From positions 1,364,001-1,428,000 of the forward strand of contig OZ244557.1 of NCBI GenBank assembly GCA_965217625.1: a stretch of DNA of 64,000 nt. Reading direction: 5' to 3'. The translations under genes and the position numbers were made by a program. The notes beneath the pieces are model-generated. The model searched no databases and was not told where the DNA came from. It saw only the letters and a list, made by a program, of their open reading frames with translations. This document shows, piece after piece, positions 42,117 to 50,129 of this stretch. Every line of letters begins with the position of its first letter. Within the stretch, counting starts at the first letter, position 1. Origin of the DNA: TK10-74A sp965217625. GTDB lineage: Bacteria > Chloroflexota > Dehalococcoidia > Bin125.

Positions 42117-43048
42117 CAGAGGGATCCCGCCCGGATGCGGGGATCGATGAAGCGGTAGGAGACGTCGACGAGCACGTTGGCCAGCGAGATCGACGCCGCC
42201 AGCACGATGATCGCCGCCTGCACCATGGGGTAGTCCGAGCGCACGATCGAATCGATGATCAGCCGCCCCACGCCGGGCCAGGCGAAGACGACCTCAATGA
42301 TCACCGATCCGGCGATCAGCCGGCCCAGCGAGAGCCCCAGGATGGTGACGACGGGCAGCATCGCGTGCCGTAGCCCGTGCCGCAGGATCACCGTTCGCTC
42401 CGGCAAGCCCTTGGCGCGGGCCGTGCGAATGAAGTCCGTGTCCATGACCTCGATCATCCCGGAGCGGGTCAGCCGCATGATCGCGGCCATCTCCAGCATG
42501 CCCAGCGAGATCGCGGGCAGGATCAGCGACTGCCAGCCCACCGCGCCGCCGGTGGGCACCAGGTCGAGCCGCACGGCGAAGAAGAAGATCATCATCAGGC
42601 CCAGCCAGAAGCCGGGCACCGCCTGCCCCACGACGGCCAGCGCGCGCGCCAGCCAGTCGACCAGGCCGCCGCGGCGCAGGGCGGCGGCCACGCCCAGCGG
42701 GACCGCCGTCACGATCGCGAAGGCCAGCGCCGCGATCCCCAGCTTGAACGTGTTCCAGGCGCGGGCGCCGATCGAGTCGATCGTCGAGGCGCCGCCCCCG
42801 GTGTACGAGTTTCCGAAGTCGCCCTGGAAGAGATCGCCCAGGAAGTTCCCATACTGCACGAGGATCGAGTCGTTGAGGCCGAAGCGTTCCCTGATCTGCT
42901 CGATGTCCTCCTGCGTGCCGTCCGGGGAGGCGAGGAACTCCTCGGGGTTCCCCACCAGCCGGGAGACCAGAAAGACGAGACTGACGACGATGAAGACGAC
43001 GACGAAGGCCTGCAGCAGACGGAGCGCGAGGAAGTTCCAGAACTGCAT
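42116..43048 (-). CDS. Dipeptide-type ABC transporter permease (DppB-like), system 2
   Basis: 310 residues from the ATG at 43048 (MQFWNFLALRLLQAFVVVFI). Six helices. LNDSILVQYGNFLGDLFQGD and FGNSYTGGG lie in the periplasmic region, and MDTDFIRTARAKGLPERTVI is the ATPase-contact loop. It ends LVDVSYRFIDPRIRAGSL. It is closely related to the system 1 DppB. A strong hairpin separates it from the receptor gene upstream, which would let the receptor be made in excess over the permeases. Confidence 0.93.
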   Translation of the reverse strand: MQFWNFLALRLLQAFVVVFIVVSLVFLVSRLVGNPEEFLASPDGTQEDIEQIRERFGLNDSILVQYGNFLGDLFQGDFGNSYTGGGASTIDSIGARAWNTFKLGIAALAFAIVTAVPLGVAAALRRGGLVDWLARALAVVGQAVPGFWLGLMMIFFFAVRLDLVPTGGAVGWQSLILPAISLGMLEMAAIMRLTRSGMIEVMDTDFIRTARAKGLPERTVILRHGLRHAMLPVVTILGLSLGRLIAGSVIIEVVFAWPGVGRLIIDSIVRSDYPMVQAAIIVLAASISLANVLVDVSYRFIDPRIRAGSL

Positions 43049-43108
43049 CGCGATTCCCGCTGGCCGCCGGCCGGCAAGGGGCCGGACGGACCATCAGGGC
43101 CGCGAGCA

Positions 43109-43134
43109 GAGCAGCCGCCTTGCGGCGGCTGCTC
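43109..43134. terminator. Hairpin between receptor 2 and dppB
   Basis: GAGCAGCCGCC, TTGC, GGCGGCTGCTC: a perfect 11-bp stem, 36 bp after the receptor stop and before the permease genes. It is probably a partial terminator or mRNA stabiliser. Confidence 0.6.
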
Positions 43135-43169
43135 CGGTCGCGGCCGATTGGCGCGTCCGCTTGGCCCTC

Positions 43170-45602
43170 CTACGTCGTCAGCACGTTGATCTGGGCGAAG
43201 GCCTGCTCGTTGGCTAACTGCCCGGCGCCGAGCGGCCACTCGATGTGGGGGGCCGTCACGTGAGCCGCGCGGAGCTCCGTCAGGTAGATGAACCCCGCCC
43301 TTTCGTAGTGCCCGACGAGGAGGTCGTGCATCGCCGCGGTCCGGTCGTCGATGTCGACGCTTCGCAGCTGGCGCTGGTACGCGTCCTCCAGGTCGTCGTA
43401 CGGCGTCAGCGCGTAGGTGCCCTCGAGCGTGTAAAACGCCCCGAGGTTGCCCTGCTGCTCGGCCCCGAGGCCGAAGGGGAACCACCACAGGCCCGGGATC
43501 TCCAGGCTACGGGCCTGGCTGAAGAACTCGTTTTGGGGTAACGCGTTCAGCTCGGCCTCGACGCCCACGGCCGCGAAGTCCTGCTGCACGGCCTGCGCCA
43601 TTGGCCCGTATTGGGAAGTCCAGGTCGGCAGGTAGTGGATCGTCGTCGAGAAGCCGTCCGGGTAGCCCGCCTCGGCGAGCAGGGCTTTGGCCAGATCGGG
43701 GTCGTAGGCGTAGGGGCCGATCGCTCTGAGCGCTTCGATTGGGGAGGCAATCATTGCTGGGAATAGCCCATAGGAGACGTCTTCGTCGCCGGTCAGCAGA
43801 TTGTCGATGATCGCCTGCTTGTTGATCGCGTGGTTCAGGGCCTTGCGCACGCGTTCATCGAGGAAGGGATTCGGCTCCCCGTTCACCTCCAGGAAGTTGA
43901 GGTTGGGCATGATGTTGGTGGTGGCGGTCGTGTGAAATCCCCAGGTGACCTCGAGGTCCGGGTCGTCCTCGATCGGCGCCACGATATCCGCTCCCATCAA
44001 GTACGCCACGTCGATCTCGCCCGCCTCGATGCCGGCGATGCGGGAGAGCGGCTCCGGCCGCACGAGGTGGACCTGATTCTTGTACGAGGCTGCTTGGTAC
44101 CCATTCGGAGTCACGGTGCGTGACCACTCGTTGTGGTAGTCGTCGTTCCGCGTGAAGATGAAGTCGGTGTCCTCGGCATGACTGACGAAGCGCATGTACC
44201 CCGTGCCCATGGAAGCGGCGTCCACGGCCGCGTCTCCGCGCTCCTCGGTGTCCGCCTTCGACATGACGTAGGGGATCCACAGGGTCGATCCCAGGATCGT
44301 GGCGTCCGGCCCGTCGGTCGTGAATGTCCAGTGCAGCTTGTCGGTCTGCGCGTAGCTCAGCCAGTGCTGGGCGCCGAACGGCTTGCGCGAGCTGGCCCAG
44401 GCGGCGGGGTGGTCGGACGTCTCGCCGCCCTGGTGATACTCGGCGATGCCCCCCGCCCGCTCATGCGTGAAGATGATGTCTTCCGCCGTCAGTTGTTGAC
44501 CGTTGTGAAAGAAGACCTGGTCTTTCACGGTCATGTTCCAGGTCACGTCGTCCGGGTTCTCCCAGGTCATCAAGTTCGGTCGGATCTCCCCGCTCCCCGG
44601 GTCGGGATTGACGCTCCTGTCGAAGATGCCGTGCGAGTTGACGAAGTTGGTCTGGCTGCCCGCACGAATCGGGTCCAGGCCGCCGTTGTCGCTCGCCGCC
44701 GCGATGCGCAGCGTGGCCCCAAAGTCGACCTCGCCGGCGGCCGGACCCTCGTCCTCCGCCGTGGCCATGGCCGCGCTTTCGGCGGCCTCGCGGGCCGCGT
44801 CGGCGGCCTCTTCGGCCGCGGCGACGGCAGCGGCGGCGGTCTCGGCCGCGGCTTCGGCGACGGCCTCGGCGGTGGCGGCGGTCTCCGCGGCGGTGGCGGC
44901 GGTCTCCGCGGCGGTGGCGGCGGCCTGGCCCGCGGCGGCGGACGCCTCCCCGGCGGCGGCCGCGGCGGCCGCCGCCGCCTCAGCGGCCTCGTCGATGGCG
45001 GCCTGGGCGGCCTCCGCGGTGGCCGTCCCGGCCTCGACCGCGGCGGCCGCGTCACGGGCGGCCTGGGCGGCGGCCTCGGCGGCCTCGGAGGCGGCAGCGG
45101 CGACGGCCGCGGCAGCCTGATCACCGGCCGCGGATGCGGCGGCGGCCGCATCGGCGGCAGCCGCGGCGGCGGCTTCCGCCGCGGCGGCCGCGTTGGCGGC
45201 GTCCTCCGACTCGGCCGCCTCGGCGGCCAGGGCGGCGGCCGCATCGGCGGCGCTGGCCGCCTGCGCGGCGGCGTCGGAGGCTTCGCCGGCGGCGGCGGAG
45301 GCTTCGCCGGCGGCGGCGGCCGCGTCGGCCGCGGCGTCTGCCGCCTCGGCCGCGACGGCGGCCGCGGCCTCGGATTCGGCGGCGCGCGCATCCCCCGCCG
45401 CGACCGCCGCGGCGGCGGCCTCTTCCGCGGCCGCGGCAGCCCGTTCGGCGGCCACGGCCCCGGCGTCAGGCTCGTCGTCGTCGCCGCAGCCGACCAGCGC
45501 AAGGCCGGCCGCTCCAACGCCAGCCTTCGCGCTGGCTCCCAACATGGTGCGGCGTGAGATCTTCCGCTGTCGCAGGGTGGTCCAATAGTTACGGCGGCTC
45601 AT
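43170..45602 (-). CDS. Tat-lipoprotein ABC substrate-binding protein (SBP_bac_5) with Ala-rich tether, receptor 2
   Basis: 810 residues from the ATG at 45602. RQRKISRRTMLGASAKAG is the Tat signal and LALVGC the lipobox. Residues about 45-281 are the alanine-rich tether, with only about five substitutions from receptor 1. The ligand domain begins near DFGATLRIAAASDNGGLDPI and has MTWENPDDVTWNMTVKDQVF, NGQQLTAEDIIFTHERAGG and DERVRKALNHAINKQAIIDN, typical of oligopeptide/dipeptide receptors. It is the first gene of an operon with DppB and DppC of system 2. The ligand may be a peptide, opine or similar organic solute. Confidence 0.93.
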   Translation of the reverse strand: MSRRNYWTTLRQRKISRRTMLGASAKAGVGAAGLALVGCGDDDEPDAGAVAAERAAAAAEEAAAAAVAAGDARAAESEAAAAVAAEAADAAADAAAAAGEASAAAGEASDAAAQAASAADAAAALAAEAAESEDAANAAAAAEAAAAAAADAAAAASAAGDQAAAAVAAAASEAAEAAAQAARDAAAAVEAGTATAEAAQAAIDEAAEAAAAAAAAAGEASAAAGQAAATAAETAATAAETAATAEAVAEAAAETAAAAVAAAEEAADAAREAAESAAMATAEDEGPAAGEVDFGATLRIAAASDNGGLDPIRAGSQTNFVNSHGIFDRSVNPDPGSGEIRPNLMTWENPDDVTWNMTVKDQVFFHNGQQLTAEDIIFTHERAGGIAEYHQGGETSDHPAAWASSRKPFGAQHWLSYAQTDKLHWTFTTDGPDATILGSTLWIPYVMSKADTEERGDAAVDAASMGTGYMRFVSHAEDTDFIFTRNDDYHNEWSRTVTPNGYQAASYKNQVHLVRPEPLSRIAGIEAGEIDVAYLMGADIVAPIEDDPDLEVTWGFHTTATTNIMPNLNFLEVNGEPNPFLDERVRKALNHAINKQAIIDNLLTGDEDVSYGLFPAMIASPIEALRAIGPYAYDPDLAKALLAEAGYPDGFSTTIHYLPTWTSQYGPMAQAVQQDFAAVGVEAELNALPQNEFFSQARSLEIPGLWWFPFGLGAEQQGNLGAFYTLEGTYALTPYDDLEDAYQRQLRSVDIDDRTAAMHDLLVGHYERAGFIYLTELRAAHVTAPHIEWPLGAGQLANEQAFAQINVLTT

Positions 45603-45690
45603 GACAATCCCCTTTCTGGATTCCCGGCTGTCCCGTTGTGGGACCGCTCGGTGCACGAGCACGCGTGTAGTCTAAGACGTTCTGATAGGA

Positions 45691-45704
45691 CCCCCCCCCC
45701 CCCC
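45691..45704. promoter_or_regulatory. Homopolymeric C14 tract upstream of receptor 2
   Basis: Fourteen C in a row (G on the transcribed-sense reverse strand) about 90 bp before the receptor ATG. It lies between an AT-rich stretch with TTGGACATAAC and TATCAG/TAGACT -10-like sequences. Tracts this long are prone to slippage. Confidence 0.5.
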
Positions 45705-45789
45705 GTTATGTCCAACATGTTAATTAAGGTAACCTGCGTGTAAAATTTTCGCCCGTTGACGGGGTTTTCGTCCGTTTAGGGCGTGGGAA

Positions 45790-45866
45790 CCTCATCCCTG
45801 GCCCCTTCCGGTTCCCCCTCTCCAGCGGTTCAGTTGGAGAGGGGGTTCGGGGGTGAGGTTCCCGCC
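45790..45866. repeat. Interspersed palindromic repeat, further copy
   Basis: CCTCATCCCTGGCCCCTTCC, then CCCCCTCTCC paired with GGAGAGGGGG, then GGGGGTGAGG. It belongs to the same type as 36023-36178. It sits between the receptor 2 promoter and the 3' end of the DUF4956 gene, so it may also act as that gene's terminator. Confidence 0.55.
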
Positions 45867-45895
45867 GTCCCAGAGTTGGACGATCGGGCTGCGGA

Positions 45896-46561
45896 CTACG
45901 CGACGTACACGTCGGCGGTGGTGGGCGCGATGCTCGCGTTCAGCTCGCTGCTGAACTGGCCCCAGCGCTCCCCCAGCCGGGAGGAGCGGAAGCGCAGGTG
46001 CAGACTGACGGAGCCCTCGAGCGTCGAGAGGCTCTCGTGCCGCATGCCGCGCAGTTGCTCATCGAGGTAGGCCAGCAGGCGCTCCTCGTCGGCGCCGTAG
46101 TTCGTCGTCTGCAGCGTGATGATGAGGTCGCGGCGGCCCCGATCGAAGAGCGACAACGCCCGGGAGCGCTGCACCAGCAGGACGAGGACGACGAGCCCGT
46201 AGAGCACGCCGACGAGTTCGTAGTTGTAGGTCGCGGCGCCGATCGACGAGGCGATGAGCAGCAGCAGGAAGCCGATCTCGGCCGGGTCCTTGATGGGCGT
46301 GCGGAAGCGCACGAAGGACAGCGCGCCCAGCAGGCCCAGCGAGAGCGGCAGCGAGAACTGAATGGCGATGAACAGCGTGGTCACGGCGGGACCGGCCAGC
46401 AGGAAGGTGCGCTGCACCCCGGCGCCACGCTGGGCGTCGGTGTAGAAGACCGTGTAGAGCAGGTAGGTGAGGATGGACGCCCCCAGCGAGAAGACCATCG
46501 CGGGCCAGAACTCGCTGAAGGCCAATTCCGAGGTCGGGCCCAGGTTAATCAGTACCGGCAT
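45896..46561 (-). CDS. DUF4956 domain-containing membrane protein
   Basis: 221 residues. Four membrane helices in the first 140 residues (including MVFSLGASILTYLLYTVFYT, FSLPLSLGLLGALSFVRFRT and GVLYGLVVLVLLVQ). The conserved FVRFRTPIKDPAEIGFLLLL between helices is the family hallmark. A C-terminal soluble domain of about 80 residues with a ferredoxin-like pattern follows. The molecular role is unknown. It is one gene of a set with the VTC-domain gene directly upstream and a divergent CotH gene, a combination seen in many bacteria. Confidence 0.88.
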   Translation of the reverse strand: MPVLINLGPTSELAFSEFWPAMVFSLGASILTYLLYTVFYTDAQRGAGVQRTFLLAGPAVTTLFIAIQFSLPLSLGLLGALSFVRFRTPIKDPAEIGFLLLLIASSIGAATYNYELVGVLYGLVVLVLLVQRSRALSLFDRGRRDLIITLQTTNYGADEERLLAYLDEQLRGMRHESLSTLEGSVSLHLRFRSSRLGERWGQFSSELNASIAPTTADVYVA

Positions 46562-46604
46562 GACGGGTTCCTCTTTCCAGCGATCGCATCGGCGGGCGGG
46601 TCGC

Positions 46605-47339
46605 TTAGCTGACGGGCACGAGGTCGAGCGCTTCGACCGCGGCGGCGTACTTCGAGTTGGAGGACCAGGGCTGCGCGAACCGCCCGAGCGCGCTCAGGCG
46701 ACGGGGCAGCGCCTCCCCGTCGCCCTTGAGTTCGACGACGGCCTCATCGAGCCGCAGCGGCGGGGCGCGGCGCGTCCAGGGCGCGGCCACGCTGACGCCG
46801 TGGTCGAGCGAGACGCGCGCGCCCGTCACCGGCTCGACGAAGCGTGCGCGCTGGTAGCGCACGAGGACGACGGGGCGCAGCGGGGCGGGGGCGGCGTATC
46901 CCAGCCGGGCCAGCAGGTCGGTCAGTTGCGCCGGGCCGGGCAGCACGGGGGCGCCCCCGGCGTCGCGCGGCAGCGTGATCGGCATGCGGCGCTTCCAGCT
47001 CTCGGCGCCGCGTCGGCCCTTGAGTTCGAGGAAGGCGGTCATCTCCGCGTCGGCGTCCGGGCCGGCGGCGTCCGCGGCGGGGGGAGACGGCTCGTCGTAC
47101 CAGCGCAGGCGCACCTTGGCCTTGTCCAGCGAGCCGTCGGCCGATTCGTAGTAGGCGTCCAGGTTGGGCGTGTCGAAGTAGCAGCTGCTGACGGCGCCCG
47201 TCGCGTACTGCGGCGCGGGGCGGCAGGCGTGCCGCAGCCAGGCGCCGGCGCTGCGCGTGCGCGGCTGCGGCAGGACGTACTTGCGCTCGACCCGGCTGGG
47301 CAGTGTCAGCGCGGGGCCGGTCGCGCGCAGCCGCGTCAT
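46605..47339 (-). CDS. VTC-domain protein (polyphosphate polymerase-like)
   Basis: 244 residues forming one triphosphate-tunnel type VTC domain. Visible tunnel residues are SRVERKYVLPQP near 15-26, SSCYFDTPNLDAYYE near 51-65, KAKVRLRWYDEP near 73-84, FLELKGRRGAESWKRRMPI near 103-121, and VVELKGDGE with SKYAAAV at the end. In eukaryotic VTC4 this domain makes polyphosphate from ATP; in bacteria it usually occurs with CotH and DUF4956 proteins. The 43-bp gap to the DUF4956 gene on the same strand indicates an operon. Confidence 0.88.
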   Translation of the reverse strand: MTRLRATGPALTLPSRVERKYVLPQPRTRSAGAWLRHACRPAPQYATGAVSSCYFDTPNLDAYYESADGSLDKAKVRLRWYDEPSPPAADAAGPDADAEMTAFLELKGRRGAESWKRRMPITLPRDAGGAPVLPGPAQLTDLLARLGYAAPAPLRPVVLVRYQRARFVEPVTGARVSLDHGVSVAAPWTRRAPPLRLDEAVVELKGDGEALPRRLSALGRFAQPWSSNSKYAAAVEALDLVPVS

Positions 47340-47380
47340 GATGCATCCTCCTGCCCGGTCCGACGCCTTATGCTGCCCCG

Positions 47381-48775
47381 ATGCTGAGCCCCAGACAACT
47401 CCTGGCCGGATTCGCCGCGCTGCTGGTGGCCGGTGTGCTGATCGGCTGGTCGGCGCTGGGCGATGCGCCGGCGCCCCGCGATCTGGGCGCCGACGTCGTG
47501 CGGTTCGGCGCCAACGCGGCCACGCCCGATCCGTTCAACGTCGTCTTCGACGAGGACGTGATTCACACCTACGACCTGACCGTCGCCCCGGACGACCTGG
47601 AGTGGCTGAACGAGAACGCGCTGCGGGAGGAGTGGGTGCGGGGCGCCGTGTCATTCGACGGGCAGCGGTTCGACGCGGTGGGCGTGCGCTACAAGGGCTT
47701 CTACGGCATGTTGCGCTTCTGCTTCGACGGGGCGGGCAACCCGACGTGCGACAAGCTGTCGTTCAAGCTGAAGTTCAATCAGTACGACCGGCGCGGCCGC
47801 CTGCACGGGCTCAAGCGGCTGAACTTCCATTCGATGCACGAGGACGACAGCAACCTGCGCGAGGCGCTGAGCTACGCCCTGTTTCGCGAGGCGGGCGTCG
47901 TCGCGCCGCGCACGGCCTTCGCCTGGCTGACCCTGAACGGCGAGCCGCAGGGCCTCTTCCTGGTGGTGGAGGAGATCGACGATCGGTTCGTGGCGGCGAA
48001 CTTCGACGACGGCGGGGCCGGCCATCTCTACAAGGAGGTCTGGCCGGAGCACCCGGAGGCGGCGCCCTATCTGGAGGCGCTGGACCGGACGATCCCGGCG
48101 TCGGACCACCCCGACGTGAGCCCGTTCCAGGCGTTCGCCGGCGACCTCATCGCGGCGCAGGGGGATGACCCGGAGAGCGACGCGGGCGTCTATCAGGTCA
48201 TCCGGGATCGGACGGATATCGACGCGCTGCTGCGCTACGTCGCCGTCGATCGGTTCGTCGACAACTGGGACGGCATCGTCGCCTGGTACTGCGTCGAGGT
48301 GGGGACCGGCAACCGCGGGCGCTGCTTCAACCACAACTACTTCTGGTACCAGGACAGCCGCAGCCAGCGCTTCACGCTGATCCCCTGGGACCTGGAGCAC
48401 ACGTTCGAGTACCCCAGCCCCATCCGCACCTGGTACCGCATGCCGGCCTGGGAAGCGACCGAGGCGTCGTGCCGCCTGCGGCCCGTCTTCTTCGACATCC
48501 CGGCGCGCGCGCCCTCGTGCGACCCCTTCCTGCACGCGCTGGCGACGGCCGGCTGGGACGACTACGTGGCCGTGGCGAACGAGGTGCTGTCGAGTCCGGC
48601 GTTCCAGATCGAGGCGCTGCACGCCCACGTCGATGCGCTGGCCGCGTTGATCGAGGACGCCGTTGCGGAGGACCGCAACGGCCCGCACCGCATCGTGTGG
48701 CGCGAGGCCGTGCGCGATCTCAAGGAGAACATCACCGCCGTGCGGGAGCAGGCGCTGGAGGCGCTGGAGTCCTGA
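47381..48775 (+). CDS. CotH-like atypical protein kinase family protein
   Basis: 464 residues. An N-terminal signal/anchor (LLAGFAALLVAGVLIGWSAL, 7-26) places it outside the membrane. VIHTYDLTVAPDDLEWLNEN and VRYKGFYGM are the N-terminal CotH features. KLSFKLKFNQYDRRGRLHGL, KRLNFHSMHEDDSNLREALS and LYKEVWP lie in the nucleotide-binding lobe. RFVDNWDGIVAWY, FNHNYFWYQD and FTLIPWDLEHTF correspond to the catalytic and metal-binding segments (D-N-W, N-x-N-Y, W-D-L-D/E). Spore CotH phosphorylates coat proteins; here there is no sign of sporulation. It is divergent from the VTC gene by 41 bp. Confidence 0.88.
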   Translation: MLSPRQLLAGFAALLVAGVLIGWSALGDAPAPRDLGADVVRFGANAATPDPFNVVFDEDVIHTYDLTVAPDDLEWLNENALREEWVRGAVSFDGQRFDAVGVRYKGFYGMLRFCFDGAGNPTCDKLSFKLKFNQYDRRGRLHGLKRLNFHSMHEDDSNLREALSYALFREAGVVAPRTAFAWLTLNGEPQGLFLVVEEIDDRFVAANFDDGGAGHLYKEVWPEHPEAAPYLEALDRTIPASDHPDVSPFQAFAGDLIAAQGDDPESDAGVYQVIRDRTDIDALLRYVAVDRFVDNWDGIVAWYCVEVGTGNRGRCFNHNYFWYQDSRSQRFTLIPWDLEHTFEYPSPIRTWYRMPAWEATEASCRLRPVFFDIPARAPSCDPFLHALATAGWDDYVAVANEVLSSPAFQIEALHAHVDALAALIEDAVAEDRNGPHRIVWREAVRDLKENITAVREQALEALES

Positions 48776-48787
48776 CGGCAGGGGGCG

Positions 48788-49999
48788 TCAGTGGTCGTCC
48801 GCTGAGGGCCCGAGGCCGAGGTCGCGGAGGGCGCGGTCGCTCATCTGCACCGCCGCGATGGGGACGTCGAGGTGGAACGTCCGCGTCTCCGGCGGGTAGC
48901 ACGCCACATCGGAGCAGGCCTGGAAGCGGACCGTCACGTCGAGCCGGATCTCCGTCTCGTGGGGCGGGCGCGTGGCCTCGGCGTGCGCGATCAACTGCCG
49001 CACGATCGAGGCCTCGTGCTCGGGACCGCTCTGGGCCAGCATGCGCGCCCGGGACAGCAGGTGGTCGAAGTGCTCCAGCACGTAGTAGACCGGCACGGCC
49101 ACGCGCAGATCCCCGTGGAAGACGTGGAACTGCTCGGGCAGTCTGGCGACGCGGAACGGCGTCGTGGCGGGGTAGACCGGCGCGCCGACCACGACGGAGT
49201 CCGGCCCGGTGACGGTCACCTCCGTCGCGACGTAGCCCTCGGGGACCGGCTGCCCGTAGAGGTGCAACCCCTCGTCCAGGTCGATCTCGATGTAGAGCGT
49301 CGACGTCTCCATGTAGACCATGGCCTCGGTGCCCAGCGTGGCGCGGATGCGGACGCCGTCGGCCCCCACCTCGGCGCGGGGATGGTCGCGCACCTCGAAG
49401 TCCACGCCGAAGCCGTCGCGCAGCACCGTCGCGGCCGAGGCGCGCGTGCGGTAGTGGCGGTAGAACAGCTTCTCGATCACCGTCCCGTCCTGGCCGATCA
49501 GGTAGGAGCCGGGGTAGGGCATGCCGTAGGTCGATAGCTGGAGCCTCGCCTCAACCTCGGCGACTGGGAACGGCGCCACCTTGGTGACGTCGTGCTCCGC
49601 CCCCACCACGTTCTGCGTGTTGAGGATGCCCGTCGCCTCGATGGCCTGGTGGTCGACGTCGGCGAGCAGCGAGTAGGCGATGCCGAACTCCTCGGCGAAG
49701 GCGGCCTGCGCCTCCACGGGGTCGTAGGAGATCGCGAAGACCGCGATGCCGGCCTTCGTGAACTGGTGCAGGTTCTGTTGCAGCTGCACGAGCTGCGAGC
49801 GGCAGAACGGTCACCAGCGCAGCGAGCGGTGGAAGACCACCAGCGCCCGGCCGCCGTCGCGCGCCGCCTCGATGTTGACCGGCCGGCCCGACTGGTCGGG
49901 CAGCGCGATGTCGGGCAGGCGCTGGCCGACATCGGGACCCGTGGGATGGTCGACGTCGTTGGCGTTGCGCGCCCCCAGCACGTCCATGGGATTGTTCAC
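48788..49999 (-). CDS. Redoxin (AhpC/TSA-like) probable selenoprotein; UGA at 49811-49813 read as selenocysteine
   Basis: A reverse-strand frame of 403 codons interrupted only by TGA. The start is GTG 49999 (AAGGGG six bases upstream) or ATG 49987. Residues 20-45 read VGQRLPDIALPDQSGRPVNI, the peroxiredoxin/thioredoxin-like opening, then ALVVFHRSLRW-[UGA]-PFCRSQLVQLQQ. The UGA stands exactly at the first redox residue of the C-P-F-C motif seen in homologues. The frame continues without fault through GIAVFAISYDPVEAQAAFAE, FGIAYSLLADVD and a C-terminal DUF899-like/thiol-disulfide domain to a stop at 48788. A hairpin resembling a bacterial SECIS follows the UGA. Selenoprotein redoxins with U-x-x-C are an established type. 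The alternative is a simple Cys (TGC) to TGA mutation. No selA, selB or selC is visible here. Confidence 0.78.
49772..49808 (-). promoter_or_regulatory. bSECIS-like hairpin just after the UGA
   Basis: On the sense (reverse) strand, from the third base after TGA: GTTCTG, 6-nt internal loop, GCAGCT, loop CGTGC, AGCTGC, AA, CAGAAC. This makes two 6-bp perfect stems, with an apical loop carrying GU about 22-23 nt past the UGA, the distance expected for SelB recognition. Confidence 0.6.
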
Positions 50000-50129
50000 G
50001 TTGGCCCCCTTCGTCCCCGCCTGCGCCCCGTGGACGGGGATCCCCCGGGCGCGACGGTCGTGGCCCGAGTAGTATACGGCGGCGTCTGCGGCTGCGCCCG
50101 CGACGCCCGGCCCGTGAAAGGATCCCACC

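Noticed and set aside
49811..49813. Split of the redoxin into two separate genes (start at 49789)
   Set aside because: The downstream part would start inside the redox motif without a ribosome-binding site, and both parts are in the same frame.
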